Below, one piece after another: positions 1 to 6,603 of a stretch of 12,483 bases of DNA. This DNA is from Sandaracinobacteroides sp964394815 (GTDB lineage: Bacteria > Pseudomonadota > Alphaproteobacteria > Sphingomonadales > Sphingomonadaceae). Below the pieces are notes generated by a model that worked only from the letters and a program-made list of their open reading frames with translations, had not been told where the DNA came from and ran no database searches. Where the stretch lies: assembly GCA_964394815.1 (NCBI GenBank), contig CAYMZC010000072.1, positions 1 through 12,483 on the forward strand. Direction: 5' to 3'. How positions within the stretch are numbered: position 1 is the stretch's first letter; every line of letters begins with the position of its first letter. A program made the translations under genes and the position numbers.

Positions 1-1
1 G

Positions 2-952
2 CTGCGCAAGGAGCGCAATGCCGTCATCCTCGCCCATTACTATCAGACGCCCGACCTGCAGGACATCGCGGACTTCGTCGGCGATTCGCTGGAGCTGTCG
101 CGCAAGGCGGCCGAAACCGACGCCGACGTGATCGCCTTCTGCGGCGTGCGCTTCATGGCCGAAGTGGCCAAGATCCTGTCGCCGGAAAAGATCGTCGTCC
201 TGCCAGACATGGACGCCGGCTGTTCGCTCGAGGACAGCTGCCCGCCGGATGATTTCGCGGCCTTCCGCGCCGCGCATCCCGATCACATCAGCCTCACCTA
301 CATCAACTGCTCGGCGGCGGTGAAGGCGCACTCCGACATCATCGTGACATCCTCGAGCGCCGAAAAGATCATCGCAGCCCTTCCGGCCGACCAGAAGATC
401 CTGTTCGCGCCCGACAAGCATCTGGGCGCATGGCTCGCCCGCAAGACCGGCCGCGACATGCTGCTGTGGGATGGCACCTGCATCGTCCACGAGGCCTTCA
501 GCGAAACCGAACTGCTGAAACTGAAGGCGCTTCATCCTGAAGCACCGGTCGCCGCCCACCCGGAATGCCCGGCCCATATCCTCGACCATGCCGACATGAT
601 CGGCTCGACCAGCGCGATCCTGAAGTTCGCGCTCGAAAGCCCGAGCCAGACCATCATCGTCGCGACCGAGCCGCACATCATCCACCAGATGGAAAAGCAG
701 GCCCCGGGCAAGACCTTCATCGGTGCGCCGGGCGCCGACGGCAAGTGCAGCTGCAACATGTGTCCCTACATGGCGCTCAACACCATGGAAAAACTCTATC
801 TGGCGCTGCGCGATCTCGAGCCGCGCATCGAGGTGGACGAGGCGCTGCGGCTGCGGGCGCTGCTGCCGCTCAACCGCATGCTCGCCATCGCCAGCGGCGC
901 CGCGACCGACCTGACGCCCGCCCAGACCTACCCGCCCGTGACCGGGGACTGA
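2..952 (+). CDS. nadA: Quinolinate synthase NadA (5' truncated by the window edge)
   Basis: NadA is a cytoplasmic [4Fe-4S] enzyme that condenses iminoaspartate with dihydroxyacetone phosphate to give quinolinate in de novo NAD synthesis. The reading frame is open from base 2, and 316 residues are visible. The bases before the first in-frame start-like codon (a GTG at 128) already encode family sequence (AHYYQTPDLQDIADFVGDS), so the true start lies upstream, and roughly 15-30 N-terminal residues are missing by comparison with the usual 330-350. The expected cluster-ligand regions are all present: the GCSLEDSCP segment, the HPECPAHI segment and the C-terminal KCSCNMCPYMALN segment. The stop is TGA at 950-952. 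The peptidase gene follows after 13 bp, and nadC comes after it. Identification is firm; the exact start cannot be seen. Confidence 0.97.
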   Translation: MRKERNAVILAHYYQTPDLQDIADFVGDSLELSRKAAETDADVIAFCGVRFMAEVAKILSPEKIVVLPDMDAGCSLEDSCPPDDFAAFRAAHPDHISLTYINCSAAVKAHSDIIVTSSSAEKIIAALPADQKILFAPDKHLGAWLARKTGRDMLLWDGTCIVHEAFSETELLKLKALHPEAPVAAHPECPAHILDHADMIGSTSAILKFALESPSQTIIVATEPHIIHQMEKQAPGKTFIGAPGADGKCSCNMCPYMALNTMEKLYLALRDLEPRIEVDEALRLRALLPLNRMLAIASGAATDLTPAQTYPPVTGD

Positions 953-965
953 CCGAAGGACACAC

Positions 966-3092
966 ATGCGCGCGCCCCTGCTTGCCTCCATCCTGACAGC
1001 CGCCCTCATGACCGCACAGACTTCGGCCGCACAATCCCCGGCCACAACCGAACCCGCCGACCAGCATCAGTGGCTGGAAGAGGTGACCGGGGAAAAGGCG
1101 CTCGAATGGGTCCGGGCGCGCAACACGAAATATCTGCCCGAACTGGAAGCCACGCCCGGCTTCGAGGCATGGCGCGACAAGGCCCGGCGGATCCTCGAGG
1201 ATCCGCGCCGCATCGCCTACCCCACCGGCGCCGCGCCCACGGGCGTCACAGCCAACCAGGTCTTCAACTTCTGGCGCGATGAACGCAATGTGCGCGGCCT
1301 GTGGCGGGTTTCGCCACGCGCGGCCTATGATGCCGGCAAGCCGGAATGGTCGACACTCATCGACATGGATGCGCTGGACGCAGCCGAAAAGGGCAACTGG
1401 CAGTTCGGCGGCGCCACCTGCCTGCCCCCGGCACAGCAGCGCTGCCTCGTCAGCCTCTCCGTCGGCGGCAAGGATGCCGTCGTCGTGCGCGAATTCGATA
1501 CGGTGGCGAAGCGCTTCATCCCCGAGGCCGAGGGCGGCTTCACGCTGCCGGAAGCCAAGCAATCCGTCGCCTGGCTCGATGAGGGACGGCTGCTCGTCGC
1601 CACGGCTGCCGGCCCGGTGACCACGTCCGGCTATGCCCGCGACGTGCGCCTGTGGCAGCGCGGCACGCCCTTTTCCGAAGCGAAGCTGATGCTCTCCGCC
1701 GAAGAGGCCGACATGGGGGCATGGGCGTCCGCCTATGGCGATGGCGAAGGCCGGCGCGCCGTCATCGACCAGCGCACCAGCTTCTGGACCGGCCGGGTCT
1801 TTCACCTGATGGCGGACTGGAGCTGGGTGAAGAGCCCGCTTCCCGACGATGCCGATTTCCGCTTCATCGCAAACCTCGGCGACGGGCCGCGCGCCTATGC
1901 CCTGCTCCGTACCGCGTTCAACGACATCCCGGCCGGAAGCCTCGTTTCCTATGCGGTGCCCAATGTCGGCACACCCGGCGCGGTGGAGCGCGTCCTCACG
2001 CCCGGCGAGACCCAGGCGATCGCCGACATCGACGCCACCGGAAAGGCCATCTACATCGGCCTTCTCGACAATGTGGCGGCCCGTCTCGTTCGGCTGACGC
2101 GTGAGACCGATGGCGGGTCCGAAGGCGGGTCCGTTTCCTGGGCAGCGGATGATGTCGCCATTCCGGCCAATTCGGCGCTCCAGATCGTCGCGGCCGATTC
2201 CGCCGACAGCCTCTATGTCAATGTCGCCGCCTTCACCGAGCCTTCGCGCCTGATGCTCAGCCAGAACGGCGCCGCAGCATCTGTCATGGCATCGGCCCCG
2301 GCCTTCTTCGATGGCGCGCAGTTCAGCGTGTCCCAGCGTTTCGCCACATCGAAGGACGGAACCCGCATCCCCTATTTCGTCGTGCGCCCGAAGCATGCCA
2401 AAGGCCCGCTCAGGACGCTCTACTGGTCCTATGGCGGCTTCGAGATCCCGCTGACGCCTGCCTATGTCTCGCCCGAGGTGCAGATGTGGCTGGAACAGGG
2501 CAACCAGTATGTGGTCGCCAATATCCGCGGCGGCGGCGAGTTCGGCCCGCGCTGGCACCAGGCGGCGCTGAAGGAAGCGCGCCAGCGCAGCTATGATGAT
2601 CTCCACGCCGTCGCCGAAGCGCTGAAGAGCGAAGGCCTGGCGTCGAAGATCGCGGTCCATGGCCGCTCGAACGGCGGGCTCATGGCAAGTGTCGCCTATA
2701 CCCAGCGCCCCGATCTCTATGATGGCGCGATGGTGGGCGTGCCGCTGGCCGACATGCGCCGCTATCACAGGCTTCTGGCCGGCGCTTCCTGGATGGCCGA
2801 ATATGGCAACCCGGACGTGCCCGGGGAATGGGCCTATATCCGCCAGTACAGCCCCTATCAGAACATCCGTCCCGGCGCGCGCTATCCGCGCGTCTTCTTC
2901 TACACCTCCACCAAGGATGATCGGGTCCACCCCGCCCATGCCCGCAAGATGGCGGCCCGCATGGAAGCGCAGGGGCACCCCATCTATTATTACGAGAATA
3001 TCGATGGCGGCCATTCCGGCGTCGCCAATCTGAAGGAAAGCGCCTACCGCTCGGCGCTGATGCTCGCCTATCTCAACCGGGAGCTGAACTGA
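966..3092 (+). CDS. Exported prolyl oligopeptidase family (S9) serine peptidase
   Basis: The 708-residue protein begins with a signal peptide (basic MRAP, hydrophobic stretch to about residue 17, likely cut near TSAA at 19-22), so it probably works in the periplasm or outside the cell. About residues 50-420 should form the beta-propeller that gates the active site, and about 430-708 the alpha/beta-hydrolase domain. The hydrolase part has classic S9A signatures: YGGFEIPLTPAY, then VVANIRGGGEFGPRWHQ. The nucleophile is Ser568 in GRSNGGLM, the acid is one of Asp651/Asp652 in TKDDRVHPAH, and the base is His683 in DGGHSGVA. Length fits the family. An AAGGA ribosome site (956-960) lies 5 bp before the ATG. 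The stop TGA shares one base with the nadC start, so translation is likely coupled. Its place between two NAD genes is odd; no role in NAD synthesis follows from the sequence. Peptide cleavage after proline is a family expectation, not shown. Confidence 0.93.
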   Translation: MRAPLLASILTAALMTAQTSAAQSPATTEPADQHQWLEEVTGEKALEWVRARNTKYLPELEATPGFEAWRDKARRILEDPRRIAYPTGAAPTGVTANQVFNFWRDERNVRGLWRVSPRAAYDAGKPEWSTLIDMDALDAAEKGNWQFGGATCLPPAQQRCLVSLSVGGKDAVVVREFDTVAKRFIPEAEGGFTLPEAKQSVAWLDEGRLLVATAAGPVTTSGYARDVRLWQRGTPFSEAKLMLSAEEADMGAWASAYGDGEGRRAVIDQRTSFWTGRVFHLMADWSWVKSPLPDDADFRFIANLGDGPRAYALLRTAFNDIPAGSLVSYAVPNVGTPGAVERVLTPGETQAIADIDATGKAIYIGLLDNVAARLVRLTRETDGGSEGGSVSWAADDVAIPANSALQIVAADSADSLYVNVAAFTEPSRLMLSQNGAAASVMASAPAFFDGAQFSVSQRFATSKDGTRIPYFVVRPKHAKGPLRTLYWSYGGFEIPLTPAYVSPEVQMWLEQGNQYVVANIRGGGEFGPRWHQAALKEARQRSYDDLHAVAEALKSEGLASKIAVHGRSNGGLMASVAYTQRPDLYDGAMVGVPLADMRRYHRLLAGASWMAEYGNPDVPGEWAYIRQYSPYQNIRPGARYPRVFFYTSTKDDRVHPAHARKMAARMEAQGHPIYYYENIDGGHSGVANLKESAYRSALMLAYLNRELN

Positions 3093-3949
3093 TGCAGACG
3101 CCCGATCTCGGCGGCTTCGACCTCGACGCGTTCATCACCGCGACACTGGCAGAGGATCTGGGCGGCGTCGCCGATGCCGCCCGTGACCTCACCGCCACGG
3201 CCTGCCTGAAACCCGATGCCCGGCTGTCGGCCGTGCTCGCCGCGCGCGGCGCGGTGGTGGTCGCCGGCCTCTTCCTCGCAGACCGCTTCTTCCGCGCGCT
3301 CGATCCGGCCTGCACCGTAAAGGCGCTGGTGGCCGATGGTGACCATGTGGCGCCGGGCACTGCCCTGCTGCGGGTCGAAGGCAATGCGCGCGCGCTTCTG
3401 GCGGCCGAACGCTCGGCCCTCAACAGCCTCCAGCACCTGACCGGCATCGCCACCCTGACACGGGACTATGTGGACGCCATGGCCGGAACCGGCGCCACCC
3501 TCCTCGACACGCGAAAGACCCTGCCCGGCCTTCGTCAGCTGGAAAAATATGCCGTGCGCATGGGCGGCGGCACCAACCACCGCATGGGCCTTCACGATGC
3601 GCCCATGGTGAAGGACAATCACATCGCGGCCGCCGGCGGCGTGACCGAGGCGGTCTCAGCCTGCAAGGCGGAGGGGCTGTCCAACATCACGGTCGAGGTC
3701 GACCGGATCGACCAGATCGAAGCCGCGATCGCTGCCGGCGCCGACCGTCTCCTGCTCGACAACATGGCCCCGGAAACCCTGCGCGCCGCCGTCGCGCTGG
3801 TTGCCGGGCGCGTGCCGACCGAAGCGTCGGGCGGCGTCAACCTCGATACCATTGCCGCCATCGCCGCCACCGGCGTTACCCATGTGTCGGTCGGGCGGAT
3901 CACCCAGAGTGCGCCCGCCGCCGACATCGGCATGGATTACGAGGACTGA
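3092..3949 (+). CDS. nadC: Nicotinate-nucleotide pyrophosphorylase (carboxylating), quinolinate phosphoribosyltransferase
   Basis: NadC joins quinolinate to PRPP and decarboxylates it to nicotinate mononucleotide, the step after NadA. The 285-residue length is normal. The N-terminal sandwich domain precedes the TIM-like barrel with the family blocks LNSLQHLTGIATLT, LLDTRKTLPGLRQLEKYAV, GGGTNHRMGLHDAPMVKDNH, LLLDNM and EASGGVNLDTI. These hold the conserved Arg, Lys, His and Asp residues of the quinolinate and PRPP site. The start ATG at 3092 overlaps the peptidase stop (TGATG), with GGAG at 3080-3083 as ribosome site. It is the last gene of the nadA-peptidase-nadC run and faces hisN across a 43-bp gap. 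Confidence 0.97.
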   Translation: MQTPDLGGFDLDAFITATLAEDLGGVADAARDLTATACLKPDARLSAVLAARGAVVVAGLFLADRFFRALDPACTVKALVADGDHVAPGTALLRVEGNARALLAAERSALNSLQHLTGIATLTRDYVDAMAGTGATLLDTRKTLPGLRQLEKYAVRMGGGTNHRMGLHDAPMVKDNHIAAAGGVTEAVSACKAEGLSNITVEVDRIDQIEAAIAAGADRLLLDNMAPETLRAAVALVAGRVPTEASGGVNLDTIAAIAATGVTHVSVGRITQSAPAADIGMDYED

Positions 3950-3996
3950 TCCGGCCGGCAGGGCATGCCCCGCCCTTTTCCGGCCTGCCCGATCAG
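3946..3996. terminator. Possible bidirectional hairpin between convergent nadC and hisN
   Basis: The 43-bp gap between the two convergent stop codons contains CTGATC (3946-3951) matching GATCAG (3991-3996), and inside it GGCAGG (3957-3962) matching CCTGCC (3984-3989), or alternatively GGCCGG (3953-3958) matching CCGGCC (3980-3985). Only a four-base T run (3976-3979) is present, and the arms are interrupted, so this is a weak intrinsic terminator at best. The position between two converging genes is the main support. Confidence 0.3.
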
Positions 3997-4766
3997 ATCC
4001 GCGCCAGCGCTTCCTCGTGTACGCGGGCGTCGCCCGTCGCCAGCACCCGCCCTTCCGTATCCGCCATGGTGAGCGGGCGCCCGCGCCAGTCCGTCACCTG
4101 CCCGCCCGCGCCCTCGATCACGGGCACAAGCGCCGCCCAGTCATAGGGCTTCAGCCCTTCCTCCATCACAAGATCAAGGCTGCCCGAGGCGACAAGGCCG
4201 TAATTGTGGCAATCTCCGCCGAACAGCATGTCGGTGACCGACCGGCCGATTCGCTGGAAGGCGGCATGGCCCGCCGCCGAAAAGAGCAGCGGGTGCGTGG
4301 AGGCCGCGCGGGCCGCGCCAAGCCCTTCGCAGGCGCGGGTGCGCACGGGGCGGCCATTGTGCGTGGTGCGCGGTGTCCCGACCGTGCAGCCCAGCCAGCG
4401 GTCCCCGGCGGCAGGCGCCGAAATGAGGCCCAGAATGGGGCGTGTATCCTCCACCAGCGCGACAAGCGTGCCATAGATGGGGCGGCCGGCCACGAAGGCG
4501 CGCGTGCCGTCGATCGGGTCCAGCACCCAGAAACGCCCCGACCGGCTGGCCGACACGCCATATTCCTCGCCATAGATGCCATCCGAGGGCCGGTCGCGCT
4601 CCAGCATCCGGCGCATGGCGCTTTCCGCCGCGCGGTCGGCAACCGTCACCGGGGACAGATCCGCCTTCTGCTCGATGGCAGGCTGTCCGCGGAAATAGGG
4701 CAGGCTGGCCTCGGCCGCCACATCGGCAAGGCGCTGCATCAGGATGATATCGGCTTCGATCGACAT
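3993..4766 (-). CDS. hisN: Inositol monophosphatase-fold phosphatase, HisN-type histidinol-phosphatase
   Basis: This 257-residue protein belongs to the Mg-dependent inositol monophosphatase superfamily. The metal-binding motifs are in order: GEE at 66-68, DPIDGT at 83-88 and the late KPYDWAAL block with Asp209. The sequence around them (YFRGQPAIEQKADLSPVTVADR near the N-terminus, GGDCHNYGLVASG near 183-195) looks like the alphaproteobacterial HisN group, which removes phosphate from L-histidinol phosphate in histidine synthesis. A different small phosphorylated substrate is possible, since the superfamily is broad and no his gene is nearby. The ATG at 4766 has no clear ribosome site (upstream reads GCGCGACCCC). 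It lies in the same reading frame as the small upstream gene, separated from it by 120 bp carrying a tandem repeat. Confidence 0.85.
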   Translation of the reverse strand: MSIEADIILMQRLADVAAEASLPYFRGQPAIEQKADLSPVTVADRAAESAMRRMLERDRPSDGIYGEEYGVSASRSGRFWVLDPIDGTRAFVAGRPIYGTLVALVEDTRPILGLISAPAAGDRWLGCTVGTPRTTHNGRPVRTRACEGLGAARAASTHPLLFSAAGHAAFQRIGRSVTDMLFGGDCHNYGLVASGSLDLVMEEGLKPYDWAALVPVIEGAGGQVTDWRGRPLTMADTEGRVLATGDARVHEEALARI

Positions 4767-4830
4767 GGGGTCGCGCTAGCCGGTTAGGCCGCTGCGCGAA
4801 AGGGCAATGGCGTCCGGCCGCCCGATTCAA

Positions 4831-4890
4831 CCCCCATATCAGCCCCCATATCAGCCCCCGTATCAGCCCCCGTATCAGTCTCCGTATCAG
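4831..4890. repeat. 12-bp tandem repeat, five units, with a G-quadruplex pattern on the minus strand
   Basis: Five head-to-tail 12-bp units fill 60 bp: two copies of CCCCCATATCAG (4831-4854), two of CCCCCGTATCAG (4855-4878) and one of TCTCCGTATCAG (4879-4890). Read on the minus strand, which is the coding strand for both neighbours, four G5 tracts are separated by 7-nt loops CTGATAC or CTGATAT (4831-4871), fitting the G3+N1-7 quadruplex rule. The stop codon of the upstream small gene (4887-4889) lies in the first unit on that strand, and because 12 is a multiple of three, every unit repeats an in-frame TGA. The 120-bp gap between the two genes holds otherwise only about 64 bp of plain sequence before hisN. 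Confidence 0.95.
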
Positions 4891-5291
4891 TCGAGGCCCG
4901 CCCGGTCCGCCACCAATCGTCCGGCCATGATGACGAGCCGTTCGCACACGGGGGCAGGCAGCAGGTCCTCGAGCACCGCATGGGCGGCAGCGGCATCGCC
5001 GCGCGCAACACCGCCCAGCAGCCCCGTCAAGGTCGCCTCGTCATGGGTGAGCGCGGCGGCACAGGGCGGATGGCAGGTGAAGGGGTCGGGCCAGGCGGCG
5101 ACCATCATCTCCATCATCATGCCGAAGCCGGAGGCCGCCGGGCCGAGCAGGGCGCGCACCGGCGCACGCGGGGAGCGGCCGGCCCGCGCCAGCATCACCC
5201 ACATGCGCGCGGCCTTCAGGAAAAGGCGTTGCTCCTCGTCGATACGGTCCACGCGGGGAAGGGCAAGAAGAGCGCTGGAAAGCAAGGGCAT
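4887..5291 (-). CDS. Small conserved-looking protein of unknown function with a Cys/His cluster, predicted Fur-regulated
   Basis: I cannot name this 134-residue protein with confidence; it resembles a small uncharacterised family I associate with sphingomonads. The ATG at 5291 is chosen because a perfect GGAGG (5297-5301) lies 5 bp upstream; a longer TTG start at 5321 would fall in the predicted -10 element. No signal peptide or membrane span is evident. Visible features are a helical, Arg/Ala-rich N-terminal half, a Met-rich stretch GFGMMMEMMV (about 56-64), and AWPDPFTCHPPCAAALTHDE, where Cys73, His74, Cys77 and His83 could bind a metal or cofactor (inference). The C-terminal part looks helical. 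It lies between the ATPase gene and hisN on the same strand, but a promoter with a Fur-like box directly upstream suggests it is expressed on its own when iron is scarce. The stop falls in the tandem repeat. Confidence 0.75.
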   Translation of the reverse strand: MPLLSSALLALPRVDRIDEEQRLFLKAARMWVMLARAGRSPRAPVRALLGPAASGFGMMMEMMVAAWPDPFTCHPPCAAALTHDEATLTGLLGGVARGDAAAAHAVLEDLLPAPVCERLVIMAGRLVADRAGLD

Positions 5292-5296
5292 GGATA

Positions 5297-5301
5297 CCTC
5301 C
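5297..5301 (-). promoter_or_regulatory. Strong ribosome binding site deciding the start of the small gene
   Basis: The minus strand reads GGAGG five bases before the ATG at 5291. This favours that start over the in-frame TTG at 5321, which has no such site. Confidence 0.8.
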
Positions 5302-5320
5302 GTCCTGGATGATGGAGGCA

Positions 5321-5349
5321 AAGTTATTGCGAATGATTATCAGTTTCAA
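5321..5349 (-). promoter_or_regulatory. Sigma-70-like promoter for the small gene
   Basis: On the minus strand TTGAAA (5344-5349, five of six matches to the -35 consensus) is followed after 17 bp by TAACTT (5321-5326) as a weak -10. Transcription would begin near 5313-5315, giving a leader of about 25 nt that carries the GGAGG site. The promoter starts two bases past the stop codon of the ATPase gene. The spacer is filled by the Fur-like box. Confidence 0.55.
5328..5342 (-). promoter_or_regulatory. Fur-box-like operator
   Basis: The plus strand reads TGCGAATGATTATCA. Against the 7-1-7 Fur consensus TGATAATNATTATCA it matches 12 of 14 informative positions, differing only at the third and fourth bases. 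It lies entirely between the -35 and -10 elements, where a bound Fur-type repressor would block RNA polymerase. An AT-rich palindrome of this kind stands out in sequence this GC-rich. Regulation by Fur is inferred from the match; the related Mur regulator could bind a similar site. Confidence 0.65.
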
Positions 5350-5351
5350 GC

Positions 5352-6149
5352 TTAATCGGCAGCCGCACGTCGTGTCAGAAGTTCGGTGCGGTAATGCCAC
5401 GCCGTCCGGCCCGAACGGCCGCCCCGAGCCAGCGCGAAGGCAATCGCATCCTCGGGCTCGAAGGAAAGGCCCTCGGCCTCGGCATGCCGCCGCACCATCT
5501 CCAGATAGCTGTCCTGGTCAGGCACATGAAAGCCGAGCACGAGGCCGAAGCGATCCACCAGCGCAAGCTGGTCATCGGCGGCGTCGCGCGCATGGCGTGC
5601 CCCATCCTGCTGCATGCCGCTCCCGGCGATCAGATGGCGATGATTGGATGTCACGGCCAGCCGGACATTGGCCGGCCGCTCGGCGATTCCGCCATCGAGC
5701 AACGAGCGCAGAAGCCGGACCGTCGGATCCGCCGCCTCGAAGGCAAGGTCGTCCACGAAGACGATGAAGGGCCGCCCGGCGCGGGCCAGCAGCCGGAACA
5801 GATCGGGCAGGGTGGAAAGGGCGTCGCCGCCCGCCTGCACAAGCGCCACGCCGCAATCGGCGGCAATGGCGCGCACAAGGGCGGATTTGCCCATGCCGCG
5901 CGCACCCCACAGCAGCATGTCATGGGCAGGGGCGCCCGCCGCCAGCGCCCGGGCATTGCGGGAAAGCGCCGCGATCTGGCCATCCACCCCGGCAAAGCGC
6001 GCCAGCGGCAGGATGTCCCCAGCGCCGGCATCGTGAAGCCGCGCGCCGTCCCAGCGGAAGCGCTCCCCGCTGGCCGGGTCCACTTCCGTTGCATGGGCGG
6101 GCGCAAGCCGTTCAAGGGCGGCGGCGATACGGGCAAGAGCATCTGTCAT
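5352..6149 (-). CDS. DUF815-type AAA+ ATPase
   Basis: The 265-residue protein has a P-loop ATPase core: Walker A GARGMGKS at 82-89, Walker B FIVFVDD at 128-134, a sensor-1-like TSN at 167-169, an arginine-finger-like DRFG at 199-202 and a sensor-2-like segment GGRSGRTAWHY near 243-253. The layout fits the DUF815 family of AAA ATPases, whose cellular role is poorly known. ATG at 6149 is preferred because AGGTGG lies 8 bp before it; a GTG at 6161 would add four residues and lacks a good site. The gene diverges from yajC across 95 bp and is followed by the Fur-box promoter of the small gene, starting two bases past its stop. No target protein can be deduced from the sequence. Confidence 0.88.
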   Translation of the reverse strand: MTDALARIAAALERLAPAHATEVDPASGERFRWDGARLHDAGAGDILPLARFAGVDGQIAALSRNARALAAGAPAHDMLLWGARGMGKSALVRAIAADCGVALVQAGGDALSTLPDLFRLLARAGRPFIVFVDDLAFEAADPTVRLLRSLLDGGIAERPANVRLAVTSNHRHLIAGSGMQQDGARHARDAADDQLALVDRFGLVLGFHVPDQDSYLEMVRRHAEAEGLSFEPEDAIAFALARGGRSGRTAWHYRTELLTRRAAAD

Positions 6150-6179
6150 GGCCTTGCCCACCTAGCCGCTTCGCACCAT

Positions 6180-6208
6180 TTGAAAAAGCCGTCGCCCGCG
6201 TGTAGACC
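6180..6208 (+). promoter_or_regulatory. Candidate promoter for yajC-secD-secF
   Basis: TTGAAA (6180-6185) and TAGACC (6203-6208) are separated by 17 bp in the 95-bp divergent gap before yajC. The -35 matches five of six consensus bases; the -10 is poor. A start near 6215 would leave a leader of about 30 nt with AAGGGA (6227-6232) as a rather distant ribosome site. Confidence 0.35.
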
Positions 6209-6244
6209 CGCCGTCATTTGACCCACCAAGGGAATTGACACCAC

Positions 6245-6595
6245 ATGTTCTCCACTCCCGCCTTTGCCCAGAGCGCCGCCGGAGGCGCCGCCGGCGGCAC
6301 CTCGGCCTTCCTGATCCAGATCGTGCCGCTGATCCTGCTGTTCGTGATCTTCTGGTTCCTGATCATCCGCCCGCAGCAGCAGCGCGTGAAGGCCCACCGC
6401 GCCATGGTGGATGCCGTGAAGAAGGGTGATGATGTCGTCACGGGCGGCGGCCTCGTCGGGCGGGTCGTGAAAGTCACCGGAGACGAAGTGGAAATCGAGC
6501 TTGGCCCCAACATGCGGGTGAAGGCGATCAAATCCACGCTGGCCACCGTCACGCAGCGCGGCGCCGGCGCGCCCGCCAACGACGCCAAGGCCTGA
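6245..6595 (+). CDS. yajC: Preprotein translocase subunit YajC
   Basis: YajC is a small inner-membrane partner of SecD and SecF that assists the SecYEG channel. The 116-residue protein has a short N-terminal segment, a single membrane helix at about 21-41 (FLIQIVPLILLFVIFWFLII), the hallmark RPQQQRVKAHRAMV right after it, and a cytoplasmic beta-rich domain with KKGDDVVTGGGLVGRVVKV and a conserved hydrophobic end. Length fits the family. secD begins 8 bp after the stop, so the two are surely co-transcribed. Confidence 0.96.
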   Translation: MFSTPAFAQSAAGGAAGGTSAFLIQIVPLILLFVIFWFLIIRPQQQRVKAHRAMVDAVKKGDDVVTGGGLVGRVVKVTGDEVEIELGPNMRVKAIKSTLATVTQRGAGAPANDAKA

Positions 6596-6603
6596 GCCCC
6601 CCG

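Noticed and set aside
870..3014. A 714-codon open frame antisense to the peptidase gene
   Set aside because: It is a mirror of a well-supported gene with catalytic motifs; the product has no recognisable domain and the same shadow composition.
4831..4890. Replication-origin iterons or a CRISPR array
   Set aside because: Units are directly abutting with no spacers, there is no initiator gene or AT-rich unwinding region, and both neighbours are chromosomal genes.
5292..5321. Upstream TTG start adding ten residues to the small gene
   Set aside because: It overlaps the predicted -10 element and lacks a ribosome site, while the ATG at 5291 has a perfect one.
4807..5355. A plus-strand frame encoding PPYQ repeats
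   Set aside because: The repeats are the translation of the 12-bp tandem repeat, and the rest is antisense to the small gene and its promoter.
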